A stretch of 64,000 bases of DNA from an uncultured Flavobacteriaceae bacterium (GTDB lineage: Bacteria > Bacteroidota > Bacteroidia > Flavobacteriales > Flavobacteriaceae). Position numbers and translations under genes: made by a program. Location of the stretch: the NCBI GenBank assembly GCA_943842245.1, contig CALTAJ010000001.1, positions 434,001-498,000 of the forward strand. Direction: 5' to 3'. Under the pieces are notes generated by a model. The model was not told the DNA's origin. It saw nothing but the letters and a program-made list of their open reading frames with translations, and made no database searches. Positions 37,497 through 48,000 of the stretch are shown piece after piece (the first letter of the stretch is position 1; each line of letters starts with the position of its first letter).

Positions 37497-38234
37497 ATGT
37501 CCAGATATCTCATAATAATCAATTTCAGAACCTTAATAACTCTGTTCTTATCCTTAATAGTTCCCTATATTGCTTACGAATTCAAAGTATTTTATAACAT
37601 TGATTTGACTTTAATGAGCATTGCAATAATATTTCCTTTAGTTTTTACAATTAGAGGTGCTTTTAGAAGGAGGGAAAAAGCATTAGAACATTTGAGTCGT
37701 TTTAGAGCAAGTTTACTAACGGTTAAAAACTATTTCCATAATTCTAAAATGCCAGATGAATTAAAAGCAGATAGCAGTCAAGTATTACAAGAACTTAATG
37801 ATGCTCTTTTTGGACATTTAAATACAAAGAATGAGGATACATCAGGTTATGATATTAAACTAAAAGCTGCATTTGATTTTATAACAACAAACAAAGAATC
37901 TATCTCTAACGGAACTCGTGAGAAAATCTATCGTTTTTTCAGAGATGTAATGGATAGTGCAGATAATTTAATTGCTATTCATTCTCATAGAACTCCTGTA
38001 AGCTTAAAAGCTTATTGTCTAATATTTATCTATATATTTCCTGTTGTCTACACCCCTACTATAATTAATAAGATCGGTTTAGAGAACCCTAGCTGGCTCA
38101 CCTTCTTTATTGTCGTATTGAGCGAGTTTATTTTGATTTCGCTTTACAATATTCAAGATCAAATGGAACATCCATTTGATGATGAGGGACTTGATGATAT
38201 CAAATTCAAAATCTTTAGGATCAACAGAAAATAA
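37497..38234 (+). CDS. Bestrophin-like membrane protein (copy 1)
   Basis: A 245-aa protein with two N-terminal hydrophobic segments (about 8-30 and 38-52), a soluble middle and two more near 165-215. The end of the protein, YNIQDQMEHPFDDEGLDDIKF, matches the bestrophin anion-channel signature (I-Q-x-x-E-x-PF followed by D-D-x). A paralogue at 42197-42985 has the same layout. Probable ion channel; distant homology, so moderate confidence. Confidence 0.7.
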   Translation: MSRYLIIINFRTLITLFLSLIVPYIAYEFKVFYNIDLTLMSIAIIFPLVFTIRGAFRRREKALEHLSRFRASLLTVKNYFHNSKMPDELKADSSQVLQELNDALFGHLNTKNEDTSGYDIKLKAAFDFITTNKESISNGTREKIYRFFRDVMDSADNLIAIHSHRTPVSLKAYCLIFIYIFPVVYTPTIINKIGLENPSWLTFFIVVLSEFILISLYNIQDQMEHPFDDEGLDDIKFKIFRINRK

Positions 38235-38250
38235 ATTAAATCTTTTAAAA

Positions 38251-39978
38251 GTGAAAAAACTTCTCCTTTTTGGGACACTACTTTTTTTTTTAAAATGTGG
38301 AAGAATTACACCTGAAAAACAGTTAGATTCATTAATCAGTTCTTTTGAAAACTATAAAGACTCTCAAAAAGAAGAAAGCCCTCTAGGAAATTACGATGAA
38401 TCACGTTTTGAGGATTATGCAAAATTTTGTGACTCTTTAAGGTTAGAATTAGAGGCTTTAAAGACTGCAGAATTTAATACCGATGCTCAAATTTCATATG
38501 ACTTACTTCATTTTGTTTTAAACGAAGCTGTCGTTAAATATCAGTTTAAAACTCATTGGAATCCTATACTGTCTGACGCTGGTTTTCATTCGAGTCTTAC
38601 CTACCGAGTTAGACCTCTAACAAATAAAAAAAGTGCACTTAAGTATCTTAAACTTTTAAAAGCGATTCCAAAGTATATAAATCAACAATCAACTTTAATA
38701 AAAAAAGGACTAGATGCTGGTATGGGTCAACCTCTAATTATTTTTAAGGGTTACGAATCTACATATGATCAACATATAACCAAAACAGCCGAAGAAAATT
38801 TTTATTATTCTCCGTTTCTAAAGCTTCCCTCTCAATTGAGTGTTATTGAAAAAGACTCTTTAAGGCAAGCTGCTAAAGAAGTAATCATTAAGGATGTTAT
38901 CCCTGCTTTTAGACTAGTTAAAAGTTTTTTTGAGGATGTGTATTATCCCAATGCAAGATCAGCAATAGGAGTTTCTGAGACACCGAATGGAGCTGCTTAT
39001 TATCAAAGTCGTATAGACTTCTACACTACTTTAAAAGAAACCCCTCAAAGTATTCACGAAAAAGGACTTGAAGAGGTATCTCGAATTCGCAAACAAATGC
39101 AAGATATTATCAAAGAAGTGAATTTTAAGGGCAGTATGGCTGACTTTATAAGGTTCCTTAGAACTGATCCCCAGTTCTATGCTAAAACACCTGAAGAGCT
39201 TTTAAAACATGCGCGTAATATTGCTAAAAAACTAGATGAACAACTTCCTCGTTATTTTAAAACTTTACCCAGAAAACCCTATGGAGTAGCCCCTGTTCCA
39301 GATGCAATTGCTCCAAAATATACAGCAGGACGCTATATAGGAACTTCTAAAGAAAGTACGGATCCTGGTTATTATTGGGTAAATACATACGATCTACCCA
39401 GTAGACCATTATATGCTATTCCTTCCCTTACTGCTCATGAAGCTGTACCTGGACATCATCTACAAGGATCTTTAAACAACGAATTACCTGAATCTATTCC
39501 GAAGTTTCGAAGGAACTTATATCTATCCGCATATGGAGAAGGTTGGGGATTATATACCGAGTTTTTAGCTGAAGATATGGGTATTTACACTACTCCTTAT
39601 GAACACTTTGGAAAACTTACTTACGAAATGTGGCGTGCTTGTCGACTAGTAGTAGACACAGGAATGCATGCCTTTGGATGGACTCGAGAAGAGGCAGTAA
39701 ATTTTATGGCTGATAATACAGCGCTTTCAATGCATGAAATAAACACCGAGATTGATCGGTATATTTCTTGGCCTGGTCAAGCTTTAGCGTATAAAATTGG
39801 TGAAATCACAATACGTGAACTTCGTAAAAAGGCAGAAAAAGAGCTGGGTGGGAACTTTGATATTCGAGATTTTCATGAAATTATTTTAGAAAAAGGAACA
39901 GTTACACTACCTATTCTAAAAAAGCGAGTCAACCATTATATAAATAATAAAAAAAAGGAATTTAATGACCGCTTATGA
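38251..39978 (+). CDS. DUF885 family peptidase-like protein
   Basis: A protein of about 575 aa with a lipoprotein/signal-type N-terminus (KKLLLFGTLLFFLKCG). The HEAVPGHHLQ motif (HExxxGHH) is the zinc-peptidase-like core of DUF885, followed by SAYGEGWGLYTEFLAE that supplies a third ligand glutamate. The GTG at 38251 gives a clean signal sequence; the frame extends upstream to 38176 inside the preceding gene. Its stop overlaps the symporter ATG by 4 bp, suggesting that released products, perhaps peptides or amino-acid derivatives, are taken up by it. Confidence 0.88.
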   Translation: MKKLLLFGTLLFFLKCGRITPEKQLDSLISSFENYKDSQKEESPLGNYDESRFEDYAKFCDSLRLELEALKTAEFNTDAQISYDLLHFVLNEAVVKYQFKTHWNPILSDAGFHSSLTYRVRPLTNKKSALKYLKLLKAIPKYINQQSTLIKKGLDAGMGQPLIIFKGYESTYDQHITKTAEENFYYSPFLKLPSQLSVIEKDSLRQAAKEVIIKDVIPAFRLVKSFFEDVYYPNARSAIGVSETPNGAAYYQSRIDFYTTLKETPQSIHEKGLEEVSRIRKQMQDIIKEVNFKGSMADFIRFLRTDPQFYAKTPEELLKHARNIAKKLDEQLPRYFKTLPRKPYGVAPVPDAIAPKYTAGRYIGTSKESTDPGYYWVNTYDLPSRPLYAIPSLTAHEAVPGHHLQGSLNNELPESIPKFRRNLYLSAYGEGWGLYTEFLAEDMGIYTTPYEHFGKLTYEMWRACRLVVDTGMHAFGWTREEAVNFMADNTALSMHEINTEIDRYISWPGQALAYKIGEITIRELRKKAEKELGGNFDIRDFHEIILEKGTVTLPILKKRVNHYINNKKKEFNDRL

Positions 39979-41555
39979 TGACTTTTGTTAGCTTTTTAGC
40001 CTACACACTTTTTGTTGCAGTTTATTCTTGGTATCGCCTAAGGAAAGAAAATTTAAATTCTCAAGATGGTTACTTTCTAGGAGGTCGTAGTCTAACTGGA
40101 GTTGTAATTGCTGGTTCAATGTTACTTACCAATATCTCAACAGAGCATCTGATAGGTATGAATGGATCCTCTTATAAGAACGGTTTTATCATTATTGCTT
40201 GGGAGGTTACCTCTGCGTTGGCACTAGTTGCTGCTGCTATTTATTTTGTTCCTAAATATCTCAAGATGGGATTAACTACTATTCCTCAATACTTAGAGCA
40301 GCGTTTTGATCGAAATACAAGAACTTTAGTAGCATTTTTTCTTATGGTCTCATTTGTAGTGACCATATTACCTATAGTATTATACACAGGAGCAATCAAC
40401 TTAGAAAGTATTTTTAATATTTCTGAAATATTAGGCATCTCACAACAACAAGGTATAACTCTTACTGTTGTTGTTATTGGTCTTATCGGTTCATTATATG
40501 CAATTATGGGAGGCCTAAAGGCTGTAGCAGTTTCTGATACGCTTAATGGGTATGGATTACTTTTAGGTGGCCTAGCTGTCCCTTGTATTGCTTTATTTAG
40601 TATTGGTGATGGGAGTATCCTTGGAGGATTGGAAAAAGTATATGAGCATGCCCCAGAAAAATTCAATGTAATTGGAAGTGCAGACTCCGTACTTCCTTTT
40701 GAAGTTCTATTTACTGGACTTATTATCAATCAACTTTATTTTTGGAGTATGAATCAAACTATAATCCAAAGAGCGCTGGGAGCAAAAAGCTTAGTTGAGG
40801 CACAAAAAGGATTATTATTTACTGGAATTTTAAAAATATTAGTCCCTCTGATAATTATACTTCCAGGAGTTATAGGGTTTTATTACTACGGAGACAGCTT
40901 GTTTGAAAATCAAGATATGATATATCCAGAATTGATCAAAAAAGTATTTCCTGTAGGTCTTATTGGAATTTTTGCAGCCATAGTAATGGGAGCAGTTTTA
41001 AGCACTTTTAATAGTGTACTAAATAGTGCTGCAACAATTTTTAGTATTGATCTTTACAAAGGATATTTTAATCCTAAAAGCTCAGATAAACGACTGGTTC
41101 AAGTTGGAAAAATTACCTCAACTATACTCGCTGTTTTTGCAATTCTTGTAGCTCCATGGGTAGCGAACGCTCCCGATGGTCTCTACCAGCTTTTACAACA
41201 ATTAAATGGGATCTTCTTTATCCCTATTGCTTCAATTATGATTGCTGGATTTTTCACCAAAAACATATCTGCAATAGCTGCTAAAACTGCTTTGGGTGTT
41301 GGGCTAAGCTTTTATTTAATTTGCACTTTTATTTATCCTGTAAACATACATTTTGTACATATTTGGGGGATTGAGTTTATCCTAAATATGGGTGTAATGT
41401 ATGGTGTATCTTATTTTTATCCAAGAGCTGATATTGCAGAAACCAGTATCCCTCCATTACTGGATCTTAAGAGTTGGAAGTATACCAATCACCTTTCTAT
41501 AACATTGTGCGTTATTACCCTTCTAATTTATATTAGCCTTGGAACCTGGAATTAA
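39975..41555 (+). CDS. Sodium:solute symporter (SSS/SLC5 family, YidK-like)
   Basis: A 526-aa inner-membrane transporter with about 13-14 helices. Family hallmarks: GYFLGGRSLTGVVIAGSML (TM1, Na+ site), LTTIPQYLEQRFDRNTR and the Ser-rich VLSTFNSVLNSAATIFSIDLY. It uses the Na+ gradient supplied by Nqr and possibly the pyrophosphatase. The substrate is unknown; YidK-type members are often linked to sugars. It is translationally coupled to the DUF885 protein. Confidence 0.9.
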   Translation: MMTFVSFLAYTLFVAVYSWYRLRKENLNSQDGYFLGGRSLTGVVIAGSMLLTNISTEHLIGMNGSSYKNGFIIIAWEVTSALALVAAAIYFVPKYLKMGLTTIPQYLEQRFDRNTRTLVAFFLMVSFVVTILPIVLYTGAINLESIFNISEILGISQQQGITLTVVVIGLIGSLYAIMGGLKAVAVSDTLNGYGLLLGGLAVPCIALFSIGDGSILGGLEKVYEHAPEKFNVIGSADSVLPFEVLFTGLIINQLYFWSMNQTIIQRALGAKSLVEAQKGLLFTGILKILVPLIIILPGVIGFYYYGDSLFENQDMIYPELIKKVFPVGLIGIFAAIVMGAVLSTFNSVLNSAATIFSIDLYKGYFNPKSSDKRLVQVGKITSTILAVFAILVAPWVANAPDGLYQLLQQLNGIFFIPIASIMIAGFFTKNISAIAAKTALGVGLSFYLICTFIYPVNIHFVHIWGIEFILNMGVMYGVSYFYPRADIAETSIPPLLDLKSWKYTNHLSITLCVITLLIYISLGTWN

Positions 41556-41565
41556 AGGATTTTAA

Positions 41566-42117
41566 TTATTCTACTTCTACAATCAATTCAATTTCAACTG
41601 CTATACCAATAGGTAGTGATGCCATTCCAACTGCAGACCGGGCGTGTTTTCCTCTTTCTCCAAATACTTCTACCATTAAATCAGAAAACCCGTTGATCAC
41701 CTTAGGTTGATCTGTAAATTCTGTTGAGGAATTTACCATCCCTAAAACTTTGACTATTCTTTTCACTCTTTTTAAATCGCCTAATTCAGCTTTAAGTGTT
41801 GCAAGATGATTTATACCAGTAATTCTTGCTGCCTCATATCCCTGTTCAATAGTTAGATCTGCACCCACCTTTCCTGTTATATAACTCCCGTCTGCTTTTT
41901 TAGGACCACTTCCTGATAAAAATAATAGATTTCCTGTTTTGACTGCTCTAACATAATTAGCAACTGGGGCAGACACCTCTGGTAACTGAATTCCTAGTTT
42001 TTCCAATTGTGCTTCTGGATTATAAGAAGGATCTATTTTTGAATTATTAGATTTTTTTTGGGCTTGATCACAAGAAATAAAACTCAAAATCAATAGAAAG
42101 GAAAAAAGCGGTTTCAT
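41566..42117 (-). CDS. RidA family lipoprotein
   Basis: A 183-aa protein with a lipoprotein signal (LLILSFISC, lipobox cysteine near residue 16) followed by a YjgF/YER057c/RidA domain. The conserved late arginine in HARSAVGMASLPIG, needed in RidA for 2-aminoacrylate binding, is present. RidA proteins are normally cytosolic imine deaminases, so an exported copy is unusual though known among Bacteroidetes. It converges with the symporter gene. Confidence 0.87.
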   Translation of the reverse strand: MKPLFSFLLILSFISCDQAQKKSNNSKIDPSYNPEAQLEKLGIQLPEVSAPVANYVRAVKTGNLLFLSGSGPKKADGSYITGKVGADLTIEQGYEAARITGINHLATLKAELGDLKRVKRIVKVLGMVNSSTEFTDQPKVINGFSDLMVEVFGERGKHARSAVGMASLPIGIAVEIELIVEVE

Positions 42118-42196
42118 ATGGAAATTTGATTAAAAACAATTTACAAAACTTTTACATTTAATCAATCAGTTTTATAAAAGATAAGTGACTTAAAAA

Positions 42197-42985
42197 TTAA
42201 TCAAATAAACCTTCAACTTTTCCGACCTTAAGGTTGTCTATTTTTAAATCATCCAAACCTTCTTGATCAAATGGATTTTCAATATAATCCTGAATATTAT
42301 AAAGCGCCATCAAAACAAAACTCACAACTAAAACGAAAAATAATGGCATGAAATTTTCAATATTAGAACTACTAGCGCTAACAAAAGACTGAGAATTATA
42401 CAAGAAGGGTGAGAAATATATAAAGATCAAACAATACTTTTTTAATGAAATTGGAGTTCCATGAATTTTGATACCTCTAACTTTCTCTGCGGAAAGAAAA
42501 AGTTCATTTTTAATTCTAATCAAACTATCTTTTTCTCTTTCATTAAAAAAGTTTTTGTATGAATCTATTAAGTATAAAACTTGTTTTCTTTGAGATCTTA
42601 TTTGATCAAATATTTTTTCATCATTTTCAAAAACTAAATACTTTATAAGAAGTGATTGAACCTGTTGAAGTAATGTAAATAATTCATTGTATTCTTTTTC
42701 CTTAATCCCTTCTACAGCATAAAAAATATTAGTTAGGTCTATTATTTTATTTCTGAATTCAAGAAAAAGATTTATAGCATCCTGGCGTCTTTGATAAGCG
42801 CTAGTAATTGAAAAAACAAGTGGAAACACAATGGCGATGCTCATGATTGTAAAATCAATATTAAAATTGATTTTGTAATTTTTATACAAAAAATAAATTA
42901 AAACTGTTTCAACTAAAATAAATAGTAATCTGAAATTAAAAACAGATAAAATTGCTCTATAATCTTTTTTAAATGAGAATGCCAT
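42197..42985 (-). CDS. Bestrophin-like membrane protein (copy 2)
   Basis: A 262-aa paralogue of the 37497 gene. Shared landmarks: NIDFTIMSIAIVFPLVFSI near residues 41-59, the GTPISLKKYCLIFIY helix, and the C-terminal LYNIQDYIENPFDQEGLDDL, where ENPF...DD matches the bestrophin signature well. Four membrane segments are likely. It follows the 76-aa gene by 10 bp and may belong to the downstream part of the adhesin transcription unit. Confidence 0.7.
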   Translation of the reverse strand: MAFSFKKDYRAILSVFNFRLLFILVETVLIYFLYKNYKINFNIDFTIMSIAIVFPLVFSITSAYQRRQDAINLFLEFRNKIIDLTNIFYAVEGIKEKEYNELFTLLQQVQSLLIKYLVFENDEKIFDQIRSQRKQVLYLIDSYKNFFNEREKDSLIRIKNELFLSAEKVRGIKIHGTPISLKKYCLIFIYFSPFLYNSQSFVSASSSNIENFMPLFFVLVVSFVLMALYNIQDYIENPFDQEGLDDLKIDNLKVGKVEGLFD

Positions 42986-42995
42986 ATTTATTTGA

Positions 42996-43226
42996 TTAAA
43001 AAAAATTAGAATTGTTTATCAAATACCCAATTAATATACCCAAAAAAAGAATAATTATATTTTGTAATTTAAAAAATATGCTAAATCTTTTTTCCCAAGA
43101 ATCTGGAATTTGATTATTGTTTTCATCAATAGAAAATCCTGATTTAGCACTGTATTTTGCATACCAATAAAAAATTAATACTAGAACCGTAAAAACTGTA
43201 ACCGTAATTAATAATATATTTATCAT
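42996..43226 (-). CDS. Unrecognised 76-aa membrane protein with an Asp/Asn-rich loop
   Basis: Two hydrophobic helices (about 2-22 and 53-71) flank a soluble loop containing SIDENNNQIPDSWEKRF. The DxNxNxIPDxWE pattern is the same sort of calcium-loop motif found in TSP3/EF-hand-like repeats of secreted Bacteroidetes proteins. I do not recognise a function. It sits 15 bp after the 280-aa gene and 10 bp before the bestrophin-like gene. Confidence 0.55.
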   Translation of the reverse strand: MINILLITVTVFTVLVLIFYWYAKYSAKSGFSIDENNNQIPDSWEKRFSIFFKLQNIIILFLGILIGYLINNSNFF

Positions 43227-43241
43227 AATAGAAACCTTATT

Positions 43242-44084
43242 TTAATTCTGTTTTCTTTCAAAGAAGCCGTTCTGTTTATTCCAAATAAAATCAGATATTG
43301 CTTCTTTCTTAAAAGGATTATATAAAACTTCAATAAACTGAGAACTGTCTGATTCTCTAAGCTTAACCTGAACTACATATGTGTGATAATTGTATATATC
43401 ATAGTTGCTTAAAAAGGTACTATAAGAGTCCCAAGCGATATTCATAACAAAGGAAACATTATTAAAATCTTTTTTTACGTAGGCTACTATTTTATCATAA
43501 ATTTCATAATTGTCAGGACCTGTTATTAAAAATCCTGGTATTTGATTTTTTCTCTCTCCATTCACTAATTCTTTATAGTCAAAGATTATTTTTTCAATAT
43601 TTGTTTTTTCTGGTGCATTTTTAATTCCAAGCTCTTCAAGATTTGATAAAAAAGACCTTCTTTCTGCTTCTTTTTCATTTAAAACAAAATTTCTCTTTCC
43701 TTTATTAAAGTCATATTTTGAAGAAAATTTATCTGTATTCATGTCATGCTCAACTTCTAAATATCTAAATTCTTGGTTTTGGTTCTTGTTTTTAATTTGA
43801 ACTCTTACACTATATTTTTCAATATGCGATTTAGAAATTGGATTAGTAAAAGTCTCATATGATAGCCAAACTACATTCCTAACTGACTCTACTACATTTG
43901 GATAATTAAATTGGACATAGGATGTTATAGCTTTATTTATTCCAGAATCAACAGGTGTAATTAAAATACCTCTATCACTATATTCGAATTGATTATGTCT
44001 AAAAATAAAATTTTCTGTTTTTTGTAGTTGAGCACAAACAGAAATTGAAAAAATTAAAAAAAAATATGTTAAAAAAAATTTCAT
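43242..44084 (-). CDS. Unrecognised secreted protein with an internal duplication
   Basis: A 280-aa protein with a signal peptide (FFLTYFFLIFSISVCAQ). Two segments align with each other: about 36-120 (GILITPVDSGINKAITSYV, VVWLSYETF, YSVRVQIKN, YLEVEHDM) and about 180-265 (GFLITGPDNYEIYDKIVAYV, IAWDSYSTF, TYVVQVKLR, FIEVLYNPF). The repeat unit of about 85 residues is probably an alpha/beta domain. No family is recognised. It lies 86 bp after the PorP/SprF gene on the same strand. Confidence 0.65.
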   Translation of the reverse strand: MKFFLTYFFLIFSISVCAQLQKTENFIFRHNQFEYSDRGILITPVDSGINKAITSYVQFNYPNVVESVRNVVWLSYETFTNPISKSHIEKYSVRVQIKNKNQNQEFRYLEVEHDMNTDKFSSKYDFNKGKRNFVLNEKEAERRSFLSNLEELGIKNAPEKTNIEKIIFDYKELVNGERKNQIPGFLITGPDNYEIYDKIVAYVKKDFNNVSFVMNIAWDSYSTFLSNYDIYNYHTYVVQVKLRESDSSQFIEVLYNPFKKEAISDFIWNKQNGFFERKQN

Positions 44085-44170
44085 TATTTCGATGTAAAAG
44101 TACTATAAATGAATTTAAAACATTTTAAATTTTGGGGTTTTACTTATTATTTATTTTTTTTACTATATAG

Positions 44171-45088
44171 TTATTCAGGGGTTGAAGGTCCATCTTTAGT
44201 TGTTTGATCCCCTTCCCCTAGGTTAATTCTAAGTACAAGTTCATGTGTTCTTAGGTTTAATTGCGAGAGTCCGTTATCTGTTGGAGTCTCATAGGCATAT
44301 CCTATATCAAACATCCCAAGAGAGATCATACTCATAAGAGCCATCGAGCTATTGGTTCTTATTGAGAGTCCAATATCAAACTGATTCTGCCAACTGACCA
44401 TTCCAGTGATATCAGCTGTGGTAGGAAGACCCTTTACCTTTCTAATCATCAGTGATGGTTTTATATAGATCCCGTTAGATACAGGAAAGTCTACCCCACC
44501 TCCTAAATAAGTATGCACCCTGTCTTTAGCTGTCACTGCTAGATTATCACCATTTCTTTTTACATTAAATAGCCTGGGTATAGAAAACGAGACCCAATAA
44601 TTGGTAGCCTTAAAATAAGCTCCTGCTCCAATATTGGGATTAAATTTACTCAGACTTACCTGACTGGGATCGCCCACTGAAAGGTATGCACTTAAAGAAG
44701 TTGGATCTGCACTGTAGAAGTTACCACCACCTTTTAGCCCTAAAAACAGGGCAGACTCTCCACTGGTTTGAAGCTTGTATGAGAAGTCTACATAAGCAAA
44801 GGTTTGTTGTTCTATAAATACTTTATCAGATACCAAAGAGATTCCTAGTCCCACATTGTTTTCTCTGGCAGAGGAAAAAGCAAGAGCAAGAGTGTTGGGA
44901 GCGTCTTCAACTGAGGCCCACTGACTCCTTGAGGTAAAAGAAAGCATATTGGCCGCATCTGCTCCTGCATAGGCAGGATTGATCACATTCATATTATAAC
45001 GATAAAGTGAGTAGTAGGATTCTTGTTGACCAAAGGTCAGTTCAGACAAAACTAGCAGTAAGAATACAATATACTTTTTCATCATCAT
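44171..45088 (-). CDS. sprF: PorP/SprF family type IX secretion membrane protein
   Basis: An outer-membrane beta-barrel protein of about 305 aa (TIGR03519-type) with a signal peptide ([17 protein letters not shown]). Typical motifs are [16 protein letters not shown] near the start and [10 protein letters not shown] near the end. In Flavobacterium johnsoniae SprF is needed to secrete and anchor the adhesin SprB encoded next to it. Here too it directly follows the giant type-B cargo gene. The ATG at 45088 overlaps the cargo TGA by 4 bp, so the two are coupled. Confidence 0.9.
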   Translation of the reverse strand: MMMKKYIVFLLLVLSELTFGQQESYYSLYRYNMNVINPAYAGADAANMLSFTSRSQWASVEDAPNTLALAFSSARENNVGLGISLVSDKVFIEQQTFAYVDFSYKLQTSGESALFLGLKGGGNFYSADPTSLSAYLSVGDPSQVSLSKFNPNIGAGAYFKATNYWVSFSIPRLFNVKRNGDNLAVTAKDRVHTYLGGGVDFPVSNGIYIKPSLMIRKVKGLPTTADITGMVSWQNQFDIGLSIRTNSSMALMSMISLGMFDIGYAYETPTDNGLSQLNLRTHELVLRINLGEGDQTTKDGPSTPE

Positions 45089-48000
45089 CTTGTTAAATAA
45101 AGCCATCCTTCAAAATCTACTGAACTATTACCATCTAGATCGATCCTGTAATAATAGCTTCCTGCTGGGAGCTGTTTTCCATCTAAACTACCATTCCAAT
45201 TATTATTATAAGGCTTGGCGGTAAATAGCTCTCTACCCGTTCTAGAATAAATCCATACCTGGTTATCTAGATAGCGATCAATCTCTCTAACCTGCCAGGT
45301 GTCATTTTTTCCATCTCCATTAGGAGAAAAGAAATTCACAATCTCAATCGAGGCTCTAAGTTCAGGGTTACTAAATCCTTGAGGGAAGCTGTTTGGTATC
45401 AGTGGATCTGTTCCAGCAACTTTCTCATCTAAGTTCGGGAAGCCATCTCCGTCCTGATCATTATATGGGTCATCATCCGCACTGTCTAGCTGATCAACCA
45501 CTCCATCATTATCTGCATCTAAAAAGCTCGATTCTAAATAATTCGCCTTACCATCAAAGTCCGTATCGTCATCACGCGGATCTCCATTTCCATTTAAATC
45601 TTCATCAATGGTTAAAAGCCCGTCCCCATCATCATCGGTATCCACATGATCTAGGATACCGTCATTATCGGTATCTAGAGCAAAGCTCTCTCCAGGGAAT
45701 TTAATCTCGTCCTCAGAAGGTACTCCATCTCCATCGTCATCTAGATCATAGTGATCCGAGATACCATCTCTATCGGTATCTTTTACAAAAGCAGAGCCAC
45801 TACTGATTTCTTGTTTAGTAGGTATTCCATCGTTATCATCATCGGTGTCTAGATAATCTGGAGTCCCGTCTTTATCAAAGTCAAGTGCATCAGAAGGATT
45901 ACCGTCTAGATCTTGATCAGCAGACTCATCAATAGATTTAATACCGTCCCCATCATCGTCATCATCTAGGTAATCAGGCGTACCATCACCATCACTATCT
46001 ATTGCATCGCTAGGATTAAAGTCCCCATCGGGATCGGTTCCTTCAAACAAACTAAATATTCCATCATTATCATCATCTGGATCTAAAAAGTCTGCAAAGC
46101 CATCTCCATCGGTATCTAGTGAACCGCCATCAGCAAGAACTCGCTCTATGGCACCTTCTACATAAGAACCTTCAAAGACACTGTAGATATGATCTCCATC
46201 ATCATCAGGATCAAGAGAGTTAATCAGTCCATCGGCATCAGTGTCGGAGCTAACCAGATCTGGAGATACTTCTTTGATAGGGGTAATATTTGTGTCTAGA
46301 TCAAAGATCTCTTCACTATTTGGATCTACCTCTATAAACTCTTCTGTTTTTGGAATAGGCACATTTGGATCCCCAGCGGTAACATTAACATAAGCAATCT
46401 CTACCTCATAAACACCATCTTTATTAGCATCATCTGGGTTTTTAGGATCAGGCACATTTACAAAGGCCAAGTATCCTTCTCCAACATTACCTGTTCTTCT
46501 AGAATAAGCAGAGAAGTACTTCTGTTCTCCCTTAGCAGCAGGTTCACCACCCACTATTTTTACCTTATTCGCATCCGCTCCACCAACTACTTTTTTACGC
46601 ACCTTCCACTTCCCTACATTACGGTCGGAGTTAGGATCTGTTTTAGGACGGACCGTAGGTGTTGTTTTTCCAAATTCTCCTCCTGCAAACTTCCCAATGC
46701 CAATAGAGATGTTATGGAATTGATAAAAAGTGACAAAGACATTCTCCGATACATCAGATACACCATCATTATCATCATCAATATCTGGAATGTCTCCAAG
46801 ATCATCCGAGTCATTATCTGCATAGACATCTACAGAGTCAGGAATACCATCATCGTCATTATCACTACTAAATTCTGGGTTTAAAGGGAACTCATCTTCT
46901 GAGTCTATCACCCCATCTCCATCAGTGTCTTCATTATTAGGATCCGTCCCTTTAAGTTCTTCGATAAAGTCTGAGAGTCCATCAGCATCGCTATCTAACG
47001 GATTATCATTAGCATCTTTCGGATCACTGCCTGCTAGAAGCTCATCCTGATCGCTATAACCATCATTGTCATCATCGGTATCCTTATTATCACCTATCTG
47101 ATCACCATCGGTATCAATTTGTTCTGTCTCATCCTCTGGGAAGGCATCCTCACTATCTGGAGTACCGTCGTTATCATCATCCGGATCAATCTCATCGGGT
47201 ATACCATCCCCATCAGTGTCTTTTGTATACTCAGGATCCAGTGGGAAGGGATCCTCTTTATCATCTACCCCATCACCATCGGTGTCCGGATTCTCAGGGT
47301 CGGTGCCTAAGACCGCTTCTTCAAGATCAGAGAGGCCGTCGCCATCTAAATCTTCTGGGAAGTCTTCTTTGTCTAAAGGATCTGTACCTGCTGCGATTTC
47401 TATAACATCTGGATAACCATCATTATCGTCATCATCATCAGTATTATTACCAATACCATCAGAGTCCGTGTCCTGACTCTCTGTAGGATCGTAAGGGAAG
47501 GTGTCTGTTCTATCCGGTACCCCATCATTATCATCATCAGGGTCTAAAAGGTCTGGTATACCATCCCCGTCCTGATCACTATTGTGCTCTGGATCTAGTG
47601 GGAAGGCATCAATACTATCGTTGACCCCATCCCCATCAGTATCATAATTATTAGGATCTGTACCTATTATAATTTCTTCAGCATCAGAGAGTCCGTCCTT
47701 ATCAGCATCCTCTGGTACACTTGCCGGATTAAGTGGATCACTACCTTCTTGTATTTCTATCACATCAGAGTACCCATCATTATCATCATCTAGATCCGCA
47801 TTATCCCCTATGCCGTCTTTATCATTATCCCTAGATTCGTTAGGATCAAAGGGGAAGCGGTCACTGGCATTGTTAACCCCATCGCCATCTCTGTCAGGAT
47901 CTTTATTATCGCCTATACCATCTCCATCTAAATCACTACTCTCTGTCGGATCAAAAGGGAAGCGATCTTTGCTATCTGGAACCCCGTCATTATCATCATC

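Noticed and set aside
38176-38250. Longer N-terminus of the DUF885 protein
   Set aside because: It would overlap the end of the bestrophin-like gene and bury the signal sequence; GTG 38251 fits better.
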